From NCBI RefSeq assembly GCF_000164675.2, contig NC_015678.1, positions 806,001 through 870,000 on the forward strand: a stretch of DNA of 64,000 nucleotides, written 5' to 3'. The notes beneath the pieces are model-generated. The model was given only the letters and a program-made list of their open reading frames with translations, was not told where the DNA came from and did not search any database. Of the stretch, positions 27,967-36,909 are shown one piece after another. This DNA is from Streptococcus parasanguinis ATCC 15912 (lineage in GTDB: Bacteria; Bacillota; Bacilli; Lactobacillales; Streptococcaceae). The stretch's first letter is position 1. Every line of letters starts with the position of its first letter. The position numbers and the translations under genes were made by a program.

Positions 27967-29701
27967 CTGCTTCTCCTTTCCCTTGTGTTTGCATTTCATA
28001 TACTTCTTGGTAGATAGCATTGGTCGCAAGCAATTCCTCGTGACGACCGATCGCGTCGATTTGGCCATCATTCATCACGATGATGCGATCTGCATCTTGA
28101 ATAGAGGAAATCCGTTGACCAATGATGATTTTGGTAGTCTCTTTCAAGCTGGTTGCCAATCCTTGACGGATCAAACTATCTGTCTTGGTATCGACTGCCG
28201 AAGTCGAATCATCCAAGATCAAGATCTTCGGATTCATGAGAAGGGCACGCGCGATACAGAGACGCTGGCGTTGGCCACCAGAGACGTTGGATCCCCCACG
28301 CTCAATCATGGTGTCATAACCCTCTTTGAAATCTTGAATAAATTCATCGGCTTGCGCAATCTTACAAGCTGCGATGATCTCTTCATCCGTCGCATCCTTA
28401 TTTCCCCAGCGCATATTTTCTTTAATCGTACCAGAGAAAAGGACATTGGTCTGAAGAACCATGGCCACTTGCTTACGAAGGGAATCAAGATCGTATTCTT
28501 TGACATCGTGGCCTGCTACTGTCACCCGACCAGACTCGACATCATAAAGACGAGGAATCAACTGAACCAAGCTTGATTTCCCTGATCCTGTTCCTCCCAA
28601 GATCCCAATAACTTCCCCTGAACGAATGGAAAGATTAATCCCTTGTAAAACATGGGTCTTATCGCCATTTTCATCGGTATAAGCAAAGGTCACATCCTCA
28701 AAGTTGATGGATCCATCAGCGACTTCTTTGATCCCATTTTCTGGAGAGTCAATCGTCGTTTTGGTCGTTAAGACTTCATTGATCCGCTCGACAGAGGCCA
28801 TGGAAATCGACAACATGACAAAGATCATCATAAACATCATGAGCGACATGAGAATGGTCATGGTGTAGCTAAACATAGAAGTCAAATTCCCAGTGGAGAG
28901 TTGACCACCAACGATCAGATGAGCCCCGATCCAAGAAATCAAAAGGAAAGAAGCATACATGGAAAGCATCATAGCTGGGCTACTCAAGACAACGACACGG
29001 ATAGCCTTCATAAACATGTTATAAATCAAACGCGAAGCCTTCTTGAATTTAACCGTTTCATCTGCTTCCTTAACGTAGGACTTCACCACCCGCATATTGG
29101 TGATGTTTTCTTGAATGCTGTTGTTGAGATTGTCATAAGCTTCAAATACTTCTGTGAAGAGCGGATACACAATCTTCATGATGATGCTTAAGACAGCTGC
29201 CAAAAAGATGGTCACATAGACAAAGATCATGGCCATTTCCGCATTGATCATAAAACAAGCCACAATGGCAAAGATCAAATTGAGCGGTGCCCGTACACAG
29301 ATCCGGATCACCATTTGATAGGCATTTTGCACATTGGTCACATCCGTCATCATCCGAGTGACTAACCCACCTGATGAGAACTGATCAATATTCTCAAATG
29401 AGAAGGTTTGAACCTTTTTGAAAATAGCCCGACGAAGGTTTTTGGCAAAACCAGCCGATGCATAGGCGCCATAACGGGCAGACTGCATCCCACAAAAGAG
29501 GGAGAGAAAGGCACAGACCAGCATGAGCCCACCGTAAAACAAAATATTGTTCATGTTTCTTTGTTGAACACCTTGGTCCAAAAGACTCGCCATGACAAAG
29601 GGAATCGAAATCTCAAACATGACTTCAAAGACCATGAACAAGGAAGCCAAAAACGAGGGCTTCTTGAATTCTTTGATCTCGGAAATTAAGGATCGAATCA
29701 T
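27956..29701 (-). CDS. Heterodimeric ABC multidrug exporter, degenerate-ATPase-motif subunit
   Basis: 581 aa from ATG 29701 (MIRSLISEIKEFKK) with GGAGG upstream; four extra codons in the frame would need a TTG that overlaps the ribosome site. Six membrane segments, then the ABC domain: Walker A GGTGSGKSS and canonical signature VSGGQ, but Walker B LILDDSTS has Asp for the catalytic Glu, and the H-loop reads IGQR with Gln for His. These are the marks of the non-hydrolysing site half in heterodimeric exporters. First gene of a two-gene operon. Confidence 0.9.
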   Translation of the reverse strand: MIRSLISEIKEFKKPSFLASLFMVFEVMFEISIPFVMASLLDQGVQQRNMNNILFYGGLMLVCAFLSLFCGMQSARYGAYASAGFAKNLRRAIFKKVQTFSFENIDQFSSGGLVTRMMTDVTNVQNAYQMVIRICVRAPLNLIFAIVACFMINAEMAMIFVYVTIFLAAVLSIIMKIVYPLFTEVFEAYDNLNNSIQENITNMRVVKSYVKEADETVKFKKASRLIYNMFMKAIRVVVLSSPAMMLSMYASFLLISWIGAHLIVGGQLSTGNLTSMFSYTMTILMSLMMFMMIFVMLSISMASVERINEVLTTKTTIDSPENGIKEVADGSINFEDVTFAYTDENGDKTHVLQGINLSIRSGEVIGILGGTGSGKSSLVQLIPRLYDVESGRVTVAGHDVKEYDLDSLRKQVAMVLQTNVLFSGTIKENMRWGNKDATDEEIIAACKIAQADEFIQDFKEGYDTMIERGGSNVSGGQRQRLCIARALLMNPKILILDDSTSAVDTKTDSLIRQGLATSLKETTKIIIGQRISSIQDADRIIVMNDGQIDAIGRHEELLATNAIYQEVYEMQTQGKGEADEN

Positions 29702-29785
29702 TATTACCTCCAATGTTATTCATACTTTTTCCTGCGGTAGAAGCAAAGCTTCTTTCCATCGAAAATAGGTCAAAACACACAAAAT

Positions 29786-29809
29786 TCCCTGAGGGAAAGA
29801 CCCTAGGGA
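29786..29809 (-). promoter_or_regulatory. Leader hairpin of the ABC exporter operon (possible attenuator)
   Basis: TCCCTAGGG-TCTTT-CCCTCAGGGA forms a nested 9-bp stem with one bulge, followed on the minus strand by ATTTTGTGTGTTTT. It sits about 25 bp after the -10 box in a leader of about 130 nt. Alternative pairings of the CCCT/AGGG blocks are possible. Confidence 0.4.
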
Positions 29810-29831
29810 TTACGCGTTTTTTATAGTCTTC

Positions 29832-29860
29832 ATTGTAACCTAAATTGCAAAAAAATGCAA
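29832..29860 (-). promoter_or_regulatory. ABC exporter operon promoter
   Basis: Minus strand TTGCAT (29855-29860), 17-bp spacer, TACAAT (29832-29837). About 130 bp upstream of the start codon, leaving a long untranslated leader. Confidence 0.65.
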
Positions 29861-29903
29861 GATTTTTAGACAGCATCCGTTTTTCTGTTGATCTAGTACA
29901 AAA

Positions 29904-30079
29904 GAGGCTGGGACAAAAGTCCTAGCCTCTCAATTGTTTTTGGATTGTCGAGCAAGACGCAGTGGCTGAGTGGGCTCTACTACGCTGATTTTATCAGCTT
30001 TTACAGCCCTACTCAACTGTGCGGAGGTGGGACGACGAAATCGAATTCTAACGAATTACCGATTTCTGTCCCACTCTCT
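29904..30079 (-). repeat. Intergenic three-hairpin element, copy C
   Basis: Canonical direction is minus, beginning 17 bp after the broken GDPD gene. It differs from the other copies at GCTGAT-AAA-ATCAGC (loop change) and ACTCAGC for ACTCAAC, which turns a U-A pair into a U-G wobble. P3 has the full GAGGCT...AGCCTC stem followed by TTTTG. Confidence 0.85.
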
Positions 30080-30095
30080 CTATGCGTATCCTGTC

Positions 30096-31859
30096 TTATT
30101 CTTCCTTAGACGTAGCGACGAGATTCAAGAAGCGATCAAAATAAGACTTGTTTTCTTTCAAATCCTTTTTCAGTCTTTGCGCCTCTGTCAATTCATCCGT
30201 AATCAAGCCATCAATGGGTTGTTGCAAATACTTGGTCAACTTTTGCTTGTCATTGATGGTCCAGACATAGAGCTCTTTTTTCATCTCATGGGCCTGGGTT
30301 ACCAAATTCTTTTGATAAGAAAAGTCTTCAATGGCAAAAAAGTCAACTGAGACCTTTTCAAAGCGACCGAATTGAATGGGAATGACATAGCCGGTCTTGA
30401 TCTCAGGGGCTTTCTTCTCGACCTTTTCCATGACCGACAGATCCAAAGACATAGCCGGATAGTCCTTCTCAACCCCTAAATCCCGCATCTTCTGCACGAA
30501 AAGATCCACATAATTAGCAGGCTCTCCACCATGGGGCTTGAGTTCAACCAAGAGCTTCATCTTCAATTCTTTGGCCCGTTTGACATATTCCTCAAATGAA
30601 GGGATATGACTCGTGTGACCATCCTGTTGAATCTTGAGACCTTGCACCTCAGCTAGGGTCATATCTTTCACATCCTTGTCCACCCCAGCAAGGCGCTTAA
30701 GATTGTAGTCATGCATGACGACAAATTGATGGTCCTTAGTGAGAAGAATGTCCATCTCCGCATAAGCTGCCTTTTCCTTGGCAGCTGCTTCTAAAGCTTC
30801 CAGGGAATTTTCTACCCCTTTAGAGACATCCCCTCGATGGGCGATAAGCTTGATCTGGTCATTCACCTTTAAGGTTGCCAGTTCAAAGGCTGAGATTCCC
30901 GATTGGACCATGAGAAAGACCACTGTCAGGGCAAAGAGCCCCTTCATCTTTCGACTGCCTTTCGAGCGCATGACCGATCAGCTCGGTACCTCCCATGCAG
31001 AATCCAAGATAATGCCGAGCGACCCCACCTTTGTCAAGACTGTAAAAATAAATAGGAAGGTCCGAATCAAGACCAAAAAGATGGTCTCCACCCAGAAATA
31101 CTGGCCTTCTTTATCGATTACGGTCAAGGTAAAGACCAGACCCAAGATCAATAAAATCCCTAGAAAGGTTAAGAGAAACTCAAAGGACAGAATTCTCCAT
31201 AAGAGACGAAAAACTCCTCTTTTGGTCATGGACCAACTTTTTTTCAAGGCACGACCAAATGGCAACTCCTCCACCACGAGGTTGGGGACCGTATATATGA
31301 GGCGAAGATTGAGATAGATAAAGGTCAGCTGCACCACAAAGAGCCCGATGGAGCCAATCGAGGTCTTTTCAAACTCCCCCGTGATAAAGGTTGGAATATA
31401 AAGCCCATCTGTCAGAGTCGATCCAATCAAGACACCTGCAACAGGCAAGGTCAAAAAGAGATAGAGCAGAAAATAAAGCAGGTTTCTCCCCGCTAGGTCC
31501 TTCAAGCGACCAAATGATTGCCGCAAGACCTTTTTAAAGGACAAGTGCCGATCGGTTCGCGACAGGTAAATGACTGAAATCAGGGTCCGCATCTCCAGCA
31601 TAAACAAGAAAGCAAAGACCATGATAAAGACCAAAAGAGCCAGCAAGCTCAAGGGATGGCTCATGACAGAGACAAGGTTGTTCTTATCAATATTGGCCTG
31701 ACCCGCAAGTAAAACAGCCAGATGAAAGAGCCAAGTCAAGGCCGCAGCTCCTATACCAACAACAAATTGTAGCAAAATCCCAATCGCGATAAAGGACCAT
31801 TTATTGCGCCAGATTAAGTAAAAGGCCCCCTTCAGATCCTGCCAGTAGCTCCGTTTCAT
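30096..31859 (-). pseudogene. Membrane glycerophosphodiester phosphodiesterase, interrupted by an in-frame TGA
   Basis: Two ORFs in one frame: 30978-31859 (293 aa, about six membrane segments, matching the GPDPase membrane domain) and 30096-30971 (291 aa, GDPD catalytic domain: IAHRGD, NSLEAL, AEMDILLT, VVMHDYNLKRL). They are separated only by TGA (30978-30980) and two codons (Ser, Val). Read through, they give a 587-residue protein, the usual length of streptococcal GDPDs with an N-terminal membrane domain. The second ORF has no good ribosome site. I infer a nonsense mutation; the parts could still act as two polypeptides. Bracketed by inverted element copies C and D. Confidence 0.85.
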
Positions 31860-31934
31860 GATGTCTCCCTTACATTTCTATTATTCCCCTAGAATAGCGA
31901 AAAAGCCTTCCCTTGTCAATGCGTTTCAAAAAAA

Positions 31935-32110
31935 GAGAGTGGGACAGAAATCGGTAATTCGTTAGAATTCGATTTCGTCGTCCCACCTCCGCACAGTTGA
32001 GTAGGGCTGTAAAACCTGATGAAATCAGCGTAGTAGAGCCCACTCAACCACTGCGTCTTGCTCGACAATCCAAAAACAATAAAGAGGCTAGGACTTTTGT
32101 CCCAGACTTT
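31935..32110 (+). repeat. Intergenic three-hairpin element, copy D
   Basis: Canonical direction is plus, unlike copy C, so the two are inverted repeats around the GDPD gene. Small differences: CCTGAT for GCTGAT in P2 and AGACTT for AGCCTC at the end of P3. Its 3' side faces the stop codon of the FtsX-type permease. Confidence 0.85.
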
Positions 32111-32115
32111 TCTAT

Positions 32116-33261
32116 TTATTCAGCTAAAAGCACTTCTTTGATGGTTTGTTTTTGGAGTTTTCTGTTGGATAGATAAAAGAGGCTTTCGTAAACTACAGCA
32201 AAACCAAGCAAGGTCCAAAAGCACACATTCCCATCAAAGTGATGCTCTATCTTTTCAGGAACCGTATCTTTGATCACACCGATCAAAATTTCCATGATGC
32301 CATATTGGTAAACCGTCCCAAGAACAAATCCTAAATAAGCCCAAAAACGATAGGGAGCGAGAATATGACTTTGGCATTCACGATCGGTGTAGCCAAAAGC
32401 CTTCATAAGAGACAAGGTTTCGCGACTTTCAGAGACCACAATCCCCAATGACAAAAAGAGTATCGAGAAAGAAAGGATCAAGCCAATCATGATCATCATG
32501 GTTTGGATGATGTCATCTGTGTAATCCCTGAGGCCAAAGGACAATTGAACCATGGCCGCAAAACACATAGAGCCAAAGACTACAAAAAACAGGATAGATT
32601 TTCTCCCCCAAATCAGTGACGAGGATAGCTCTTTTAGGAAGTCTTTCTCTTTCTTAGGAGCTCGCTTTCTCCTTTTGACCTTGATCGGACTTGGAGACTT
32701 TTTCAATAAGCGAAGCGCAGGCGTTTGTAGTTGTCTTCTAGCATAACCAATCGCGAGAAGCATAAAGAAGGTCGTTGGCAGGATCACCAAGGCAAGCAGG
32801 AGCTGCCAGTGAAGGTGAATAGTAATTTCTGGCAAAATCCCCTTCTCATTACGGAAGTCGTAAAAATGTCCCATCATGAGAAATGAAGCGAAATAGCCAA
32901 GAAGCGCTCCAGCTCCAAAACTAAGTCCAAAGGCCCAAAATCGTTTCGCCAACTGGCCATTGCTGTAGCCCAAAGCCTTTAAAATCCCTAATTGTTCCTT
33001 GTGGTCATCGACAAATTGTTTGATATAAAAACACATGAGAAGGACCGATGTCAAGGACAAGACGACTCCACTGACCATGGCCACCATCCAGGAAAGCGAA
33101 ACTTGGGCATTATAGTAGGTCTGCATCATGGGATTGGTTTTCGAAATCTCCAACTGCTCGATATCCAGGTAAAAATTCAAGAAGAGATTGGCCACAAAGA
33201 CCGCACAAGCCCCAATGATACTAACGACAACTAATTTTCGAATATCTTTAACTGAAAACAT
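32116..33261 (-). CDS. ABC transporter permease, FtsX family
   Basis: 381 aa. It has an N-terminal membrane helix (VVVSIIGACAVFVANLFLNF), a short extracellular part, then two FtsX blocks: DHKEQLGILKALGYSNGQLAKRF region (about 85-110, three following helices) and ESRETLSLMKAFGYTDRECQ (about 290, three helices). This MacB/LolE-like layout moves or extracts substrates at the outer membrane face. It lies 3 bp after its ATPase gene in a TetR-controlled operon. Shorter than the roughly 800-aa permeases of peptide-sensing BceAB systems. Confidence 0.85.
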   Translation of the reverse strand: MFSVKDIRKLVVVSIIGACAVFVANLFLNFYLDIEQLEISKTNPMMQTYYNAQVSLSWMVAMVSGVVLSLTSVLLMCFYIKQFVDDHKEQLGILKALGYSNGQLAKRFWAFGLSFGAGALLGYFASFLMMGHFYDFRNEKGILPEITIHLHWQLLLALVILPTTFFMLLAIGYARRQLQTPALRLLKKSPSPIKVKRRKRAPKKEKDFLKELSSSLIWGRKSILFFVVFGSMCFAAMVQLSFGLRDYTDDIIQTMMIMIGLILSFSILFLSLGIVVSESRETLSLMKAFGYTDRECQSHILAPYRFWAYLGFVLGTVYQYGIMEILIGVIKDTVPEKIEHHFDGNVCFWTLLGFAVVYESLFYLSNRKLQKQTIKEVLLAE

Positions 33262-33264
33262 GGC

Positions 33265-33945
33265 TTACCATCCAATCTCATAGGCAGTCTGAGGTTGATC
33301 ATTGGTCACAACTTCGGTAATCTTACCACTATTGACACGAATGATGGTTCTGGCCATATCCGCAATATTTTGGTTGTGCGTCACCATGATGAGGGTAAAG
33401 CCGAGCTTTTCTTTCAATTTCCAGATATAGTCCAGAATCTTGCGCCCCGTTTCTTCATCCAGGGCTCCCGTCGGCTCATCCAAGAAGAGAATCTCTGGCT
33501 TTTTGGCCAAGGCCCGAGCAATGGACACTCTCTGCTGTTCCCCACCCGACAATTCACTCGGATACTTATCCATTTTATCGCCAAGCCCCAAATCCTCGAT
33601 GATCTGCAGAAAATCATGATTGTTTGCCAGGTCAGCCCCCATTTTTACATTTTGTCTGACTGTTAAATTCGGCAATAGATAATACTGCTGGAAAATAAAG
33701 GCAATCTTCTCCCGTCTAAAGGCTGTCAATTGAGCATCCGAGAGTTGTGATAAATCTTGTCCTTGAATGAGGATATGCCCCTCATCTACCTTTTCTAATC
33801 CTGATAACACATTTAAGAGAGTTGATTTCCCCGATCCAGAAGGGCCTAGGATAACCACATCATCCTGGTCTTCAATCTGCAAATCAATCCCCTTTAAAAC
33901 CTTGGTTTGGCCGTAGCTTTTGTGCACATTTTCTAGTTGAATCAT
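33265..33945 (-). CDS. ABC transporter ATP-binding protein (MacB/LolD type)
   Basis: 226 aa from ATG 33945 ([19 protein letters not shown]). The ATG overlaps the TetR gene stop (ATGA). Walker [10 protein letters not shown] (about 37-45), Q-loop [14 protein letters not shown], signature LSGGEQQR, Walker [18 protein letters not shown]-loop VTHNQ. This is the standard ATPase partner of FtsX-type permeases. The operon order is tetR-ATPase-permease. Confidence 0.93.
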   Translation of the reverse strand: MIQLENVHKSYGQTKVLKGIDLQIEDQDDVVILGPSGSGKSTLLNVLSGLEKVDEGHILIQGQDLSQLSDAQLTAFRREKIAFIFQQYYLLPNLTVRQNVKMGADLANNHDFLQIIEDLGLGDKMDKYPSELSGGEQQRVSIARALAKKPEILFLDEPTGALDEETGRKILDYIWKLKEKLGFTLIMVTHNQNIADMARTIIRVNSGKITEVVTNDQPQTAYEIGW

Positions 33946-34517
33946 TTCTTTCCTACCATTTCTTTGATGAGAGATTGACAAACCTCTGTCAGTAATCCAA
34001 TCACTTCTTCCATGCCGAACTGATAAATACCAGAAGCAACCATAGAGGCCATCCCGTGTGAGTAAATAAATAGATGCTGGTACAAGCGACTAGCTTCCTC
34101 TACAGTCAAAGGATAGTCTGCAACAATCGAATCCAGAACCAATTGGTAACTATGATCCTTCATGGGAAGAAAATCTTGAAAGCGACGAATCGGATCTTTG
34201 CTAGGATTTTGGAAAAGCAATTGAAAGAGTTGGGGCTCTTTTGAGGCGAAAAGAATATAAGCAACCCCGACAGATCGAAAAGGCTTTTCATCTTCTAAGG
34301 CCTTGCGAATATACTCCACCACGACCATCTCCGCAGCACCAATAACCTCTGCTTGTAACTCAGCCATATTAGCAAATTGCCCAAAAATGACTCTCGGTGT
34401 GGCTCCTAGTTTCTCCGCTAATGCTCGAGCCGTCAAACTAGCCATTCCCTCTTCTCTCACCAATTGTAAAGCTGTCCCAATGATAGCCTCTTTACTAAAT
34501 TTAACCTTAGGTGGCAT
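33942..34517 (-). CDS. TetR family transcriptional regulator
   Basis: 191 aa from ATG 34517 (MPPKVKFSKEAIIGTALQLV) with AAGGAG four bases upstream; the longer frame runs through the operator and promoter and is rejected. The N-terminal helix-turn-helix is GMASLTARALAEKLGATPRV with an unusual IFGQFANMAEL recognition region. The C-terminal ligand domain resembles the TetR/AcrR WHG-type. It probably represses its own operon, since the promoter is followed at once by a palindromic operator. Likely induced by a compound exported by the ABC pair. Confidence 0.88.
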   Translation of the reverse strand: MPPKVKFSKEAIIGTALQLVREEGMASLTARALAEKLGATPRVIFGQFANMAELQAEVIGAAEMVVVEYIRKALEDEKPFRSVGVAYILFASKEPQLFQLLFQNPSKDPIRRFQDFLPMKDHSYQLVLDSIVADYPLTVEEASRLYQHLFIYSHGMASMVASGIYQFGMEEVIGLLTEVCQSLIKEMVGKK

Positions 34518-34529
34518 AAGACTCCTTTC

Positions 34530-34559
34530 GCGCAACATCTGTTGCGCAACGCTTGTTGC
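34530..34559. promoter_or_regulatory. Double palindromic operator in front of tetR
   Basis: GCGCAACA-TC-TGTTGCGC (34530-34547) is a perfect 18-nt palindrome. It overlaps a second dyad, GCAAC-GCTT-GTTGC (34546-34559). Together they fill the space between the -10 box and the ribosome site, the expected position for TetR autorepression, possibly by two dimers. Confidence 0.75.
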
Positions 34560-34564
34560 ATAAA

Positions 34565-34594
34565 AGAATACCATAAAAAAGAAAGACTTGTCAA
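34565..34594 (-). promoter_or_regulatory. Promoter of the tetR-ABC operon
   Basis: Minus strand TTGACA (34589-34594), 18-bp spacer, TATTCT (34565-34570); the operator follows within 6 bp. Confidence 0.7.
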
Positions 34595-34620
34595 GAAAAA
34601 TCTGAAAATCACAAAACAAA

Positions 34621-34654
34621 AAACCAGACCACCGATAAGAGTGGAATCTGGTTT
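34621..34654 (-). terminator. Terminator of the aldo/keto reductase gene
   Basis: AAACCAGA-CCAC...GTGG-AA-TCTGGTTT stem; on the minus strand it is followed by a T-run. 12 bp after the reductase stop codon. Confidence 0.75.
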
Positions 34655-34666
34655 ACTAACAAGATT

Positions 34667-35590
34667 CTAAGGCAAATCATTTCCCGCCGCCAAGTAGATT
34701 TGGTACCATTCCTTGCGAGTCAAAGTGACTGTTGCTGCTTTCTCTGCTTCAAGGACATGCTGGGGTTTGGTTGTTCCGATGACGGCCTGCATCTTTCCTG
34801 GATAGCGAAGGACCCAAGCAAGAGCGATAGCTGTCGGAGTGACCTGGTATTTTTTCGCTAAGTCAGTAAGGACATGATTGAGAGCTGCAAACTCTTCCTT
34901 GCCGACAAAATTCCCCTTGAAATAGCCATGCTGGAGGACAGACCATGCCTGAATCACCGTATCAGTTAAGCGACAATACTCAAAGACACTGCCATCTCGC
35001 ACGGCTGCTTTTGGCCCTTCCATGTTGACATGAAAACCAGCTTCAAAGCTCGGTGTAAAGGCAGCACTCAACTGCAACTGGTTGACCTTGAGAGGTTGTT
35101 TGACAGCTGTCTTAAGCAATTCCATCATCATAGGATTTTGATTGGACACCCCAAAATGACGGATCTTGCCCGCTTGCTCCAAGTGATCAAAAGCTTCCGC
35201 CACCTCTTCAGGCTCCATGAGGGCATCCGGTCGATGAAGGAGAAGACTATCTAAGCGCTCGATTTGCAGACGCTCAAGAATGCCATCAACGGAATCCAAA
35301 ATATAGTCTTTGGAAAAATCAAAATAGGTAAAGCCGTCTTTGCGAATCCCGCACTTGGACTGGATCCACATCTGGTCCCGAAGATCCGGACGACGCTTGA
35401 GAACCTTACCCAGCAGGACCTCACACTGGCCATCGCCATAGATATCCGCTAGGTCAAAGGTGTTGATGCCAATCGACAAGGCTGCCTCTACCAAAGACTC
35501 TACCTCATCTTCATTCATCTGACTAATCCGCATCATCCCAAGGACAATCGTGGACAGACGCTCATTTTCAGCAAACTCAATATAGTTCAT
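34667..35590 (-). CDS. Aldo/keto reductase family oxidoreductase
   Basis: 307 aa. The NADPH-dependent TIM-barrel shows GINTFDLADIYGDGQCE (Asp/Tyr of the catalytic tetrad, about residues 40-56), catalytic Lys in QSKCGIR, His in LLHRPDALMEP, and the cofactor-binding GTTKPQH near the C-terminus. It resembles the YdhF group of AKRs. Single gene with its own terminator; substrate unknown. Confidence 0.9.
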   Translation of the reverse strand: MNYIEFAENERLSTIVLGMMRISQMNEDEVESLVEAALSIGINTFDLADIYGDGQCEVLLGKVLKRRPDLRDQMWIQSKCGIRKDGFTYFDFSKDYILDSVDGILERLQIERLDSLLLHRPDALMEPEEVAEAFDHLEQAGKIRHFGVSNQNPMMMELLKTAVKQPLKVNQLQLSAAFTPSFEAGFHVNMEGPKAAVRDGSVFEYCRLTDTVIQAWSVLQHGYFKGNFVGKEEFAALNHVLTDLAKKYQVTPTAIALAWVLRYPGKMQAVIGTTKPQHVLEAEKAATVTLTRKEWYQIYLAAGNDLP

Positions 35591-35663
35591 GTCCGCCTCC
35601 TTTTCATTCTACTTTCATTATAAAATAAAGAAGACCAAACAGCAATGATTTCACAAAGCAAAA

Positions 35664-35690
35664 ACACCTCCAGTATCCACTGAAGGTGTC
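35664..35690 (-). terminator. Terminator of the XRE-DUF3169-ABC operon
   Basis: Minus strand ACACCT-T-CAGT-GGAT-ACTG-G-AGGTGT followed by TTTTTGC, 5 bp after the permease stop codon. A convergent A-run on the other side would also serve plus-strand reading. Confidence 0.75.
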
Positions 35691-35694
35691 TTTT

Positions 35695-36909
35695 TTAACG
35701 ATAGCTCAAGGCTTTTTTAACAGTCTTGACTAAACCTAGATCATCTGTTTGTAAGATGAGGCTAGAATAGATTTTTCCAATGATTATGGTGCCGAGAAGC
35801 GTGAAGGCCAAAGCAATTCCAAATGCCCCCCATGATTCAAGTCCACTTGCGTAGCCATTGATGGTACGGAATGGCATAAAGAAGGTTGAAAAGAATGGAA
35901 TGTAAGATCCAATCTTCAATAGAGGGACATCTCCTGCGCTACCCAAGGTAGTCACTCCAAAGAATCCAACCAGCACCAACATCATCAAAGGAGCGAGGGC
36001 CTTCCCTGTATCTTCAGGACGAGCAACCGTTGAGCCCAGGAAAGCTGAAAAAACAACGTACATGAAGACTCCTAGAATGATAAAGAAGAAGGTATTCAAG
36101 GAAATGGATTGTCCAATATGTTGGGTGATAGGAGAGTCTGGAGATAAAATATCTTTCACAAGAGGAATGGAATCTCTAAAAATCCAAATACCTCCCAAGC
36201 CGACTGCATAGATACCAATTTGGGTAAAAATTACTCCGAAAAGACCAATCATGCGAGCATAGAAATAGTGAGTTGCGCGAATGCTTGAGAAGACCACTTC
36301 CATGATCTTAGTTCCCTTTTCACTGGCCACTTCTTGGGCTGTGATACCAGAGTAGGTCATCAAAATCATATAAAGCAGCATTCCTAGAGCACCCGCTACC
36401 ATGGTCTGCACCATTTTCAGTCCTTCTTTCTTCTCATCAATTTTTTCAGTCAATGAGACCTGTTGAGAGAGGGCTGTTAACTGCTCTTGACTTAAATCCG
36501 CCTTAGAAACATTGAGCATTTGTTGGACCTGACTCAATTTAGCCATAAGGACTGATTTGAAATCTGGCTTCATGGCATCCTCACTCTGGTAGCGAGCCTC
36601 TAGCTGGCCATCCTTTTCTTCAACTGTGAGGATTCCCTTGATCTCTTCCTCTTTCATGGCCTTCTTAGCGGCTGCTTCATCCTTATAGTCAAAGGTCAAG
36701 CCATCGGTTCCTTTCAAGACTTCCTTGACAGGTGCTTGATCTGTTATCAAGGCGATGTTGCTTTTCGCAGATGTAGAAGAGCCAATGAAGTAGTTCAAAC
36801 CAATCGACAATCCAATGAAGAGAAAGGGAGAAAGAACCATCAGGAAAAAACTCCATGATTTCACTTGGCGTAAATAAGTTTCTTTGATAACAATCAGCAT
36901 CTGTTTCAT
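35695..36909 (-). CDS. ABC-2 type transporter permease (NatB-like)
   Basis: 404 aa. One N-terminal helix (FFLMVLSPFLFIGLSIGLNY), a large extracellular domain (about 45-170), and five C-terminal helices (MVAGALGMLLYMILMTYSG, then AFLGSTVARPEDTGKALAPL and LGTIIIGKIY). This layout is that of NatB/YhaP-type permeases. It overlaps the ATPase gene by 4 bp (ATGA). NatAB in Bacillus exports Na+, but many relatives have other substrates, so I leave it open. Confidence 0.88.
   Translation of the reverse strand: MKQMLIVIKETYLRQVKSWSFFLMVLSPFLFIGLSIGLNYFIGSSTSAKSNIALITDQAPVKEVLKGTDGLTFDYKDEAAAKKAMKEEEIKGILTVEEKDGQLEARYQSEDAMKPDFKSVLMAKLSQVQQMLNVSKADLSQEQLTALSQQVSLTEKIDEKKEGLKMVQTMVAGALGMLLYMILMTYSGITAQEVASEKGTKIMEVVFSSIRATHYFYARMIGLFGVIFTQIGIYAVGLGGIWIFRDSIPLVKDILSPDSPITQHIGQSISLNTFFFIILGVFMYVVFSAFLGSTVARPEDTGKALAPLMMLVLVGFFGVTTLGSAGDVPLLKIGSYIPFFSTFFMPFRTINGYASGLESWGAFGIALAFTLLGTIIIGKIYSSLILQTDDLGLVKTVKKALSYR

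Noticed and set aside
30978..30980. TGA in the GDPD gene as a selenocysteine codon
   Set aside because: Nothing suggests selenoprotein machinery here, the site is in a linker and not a redox centre, and streptococci generally do not make selenoproteins.
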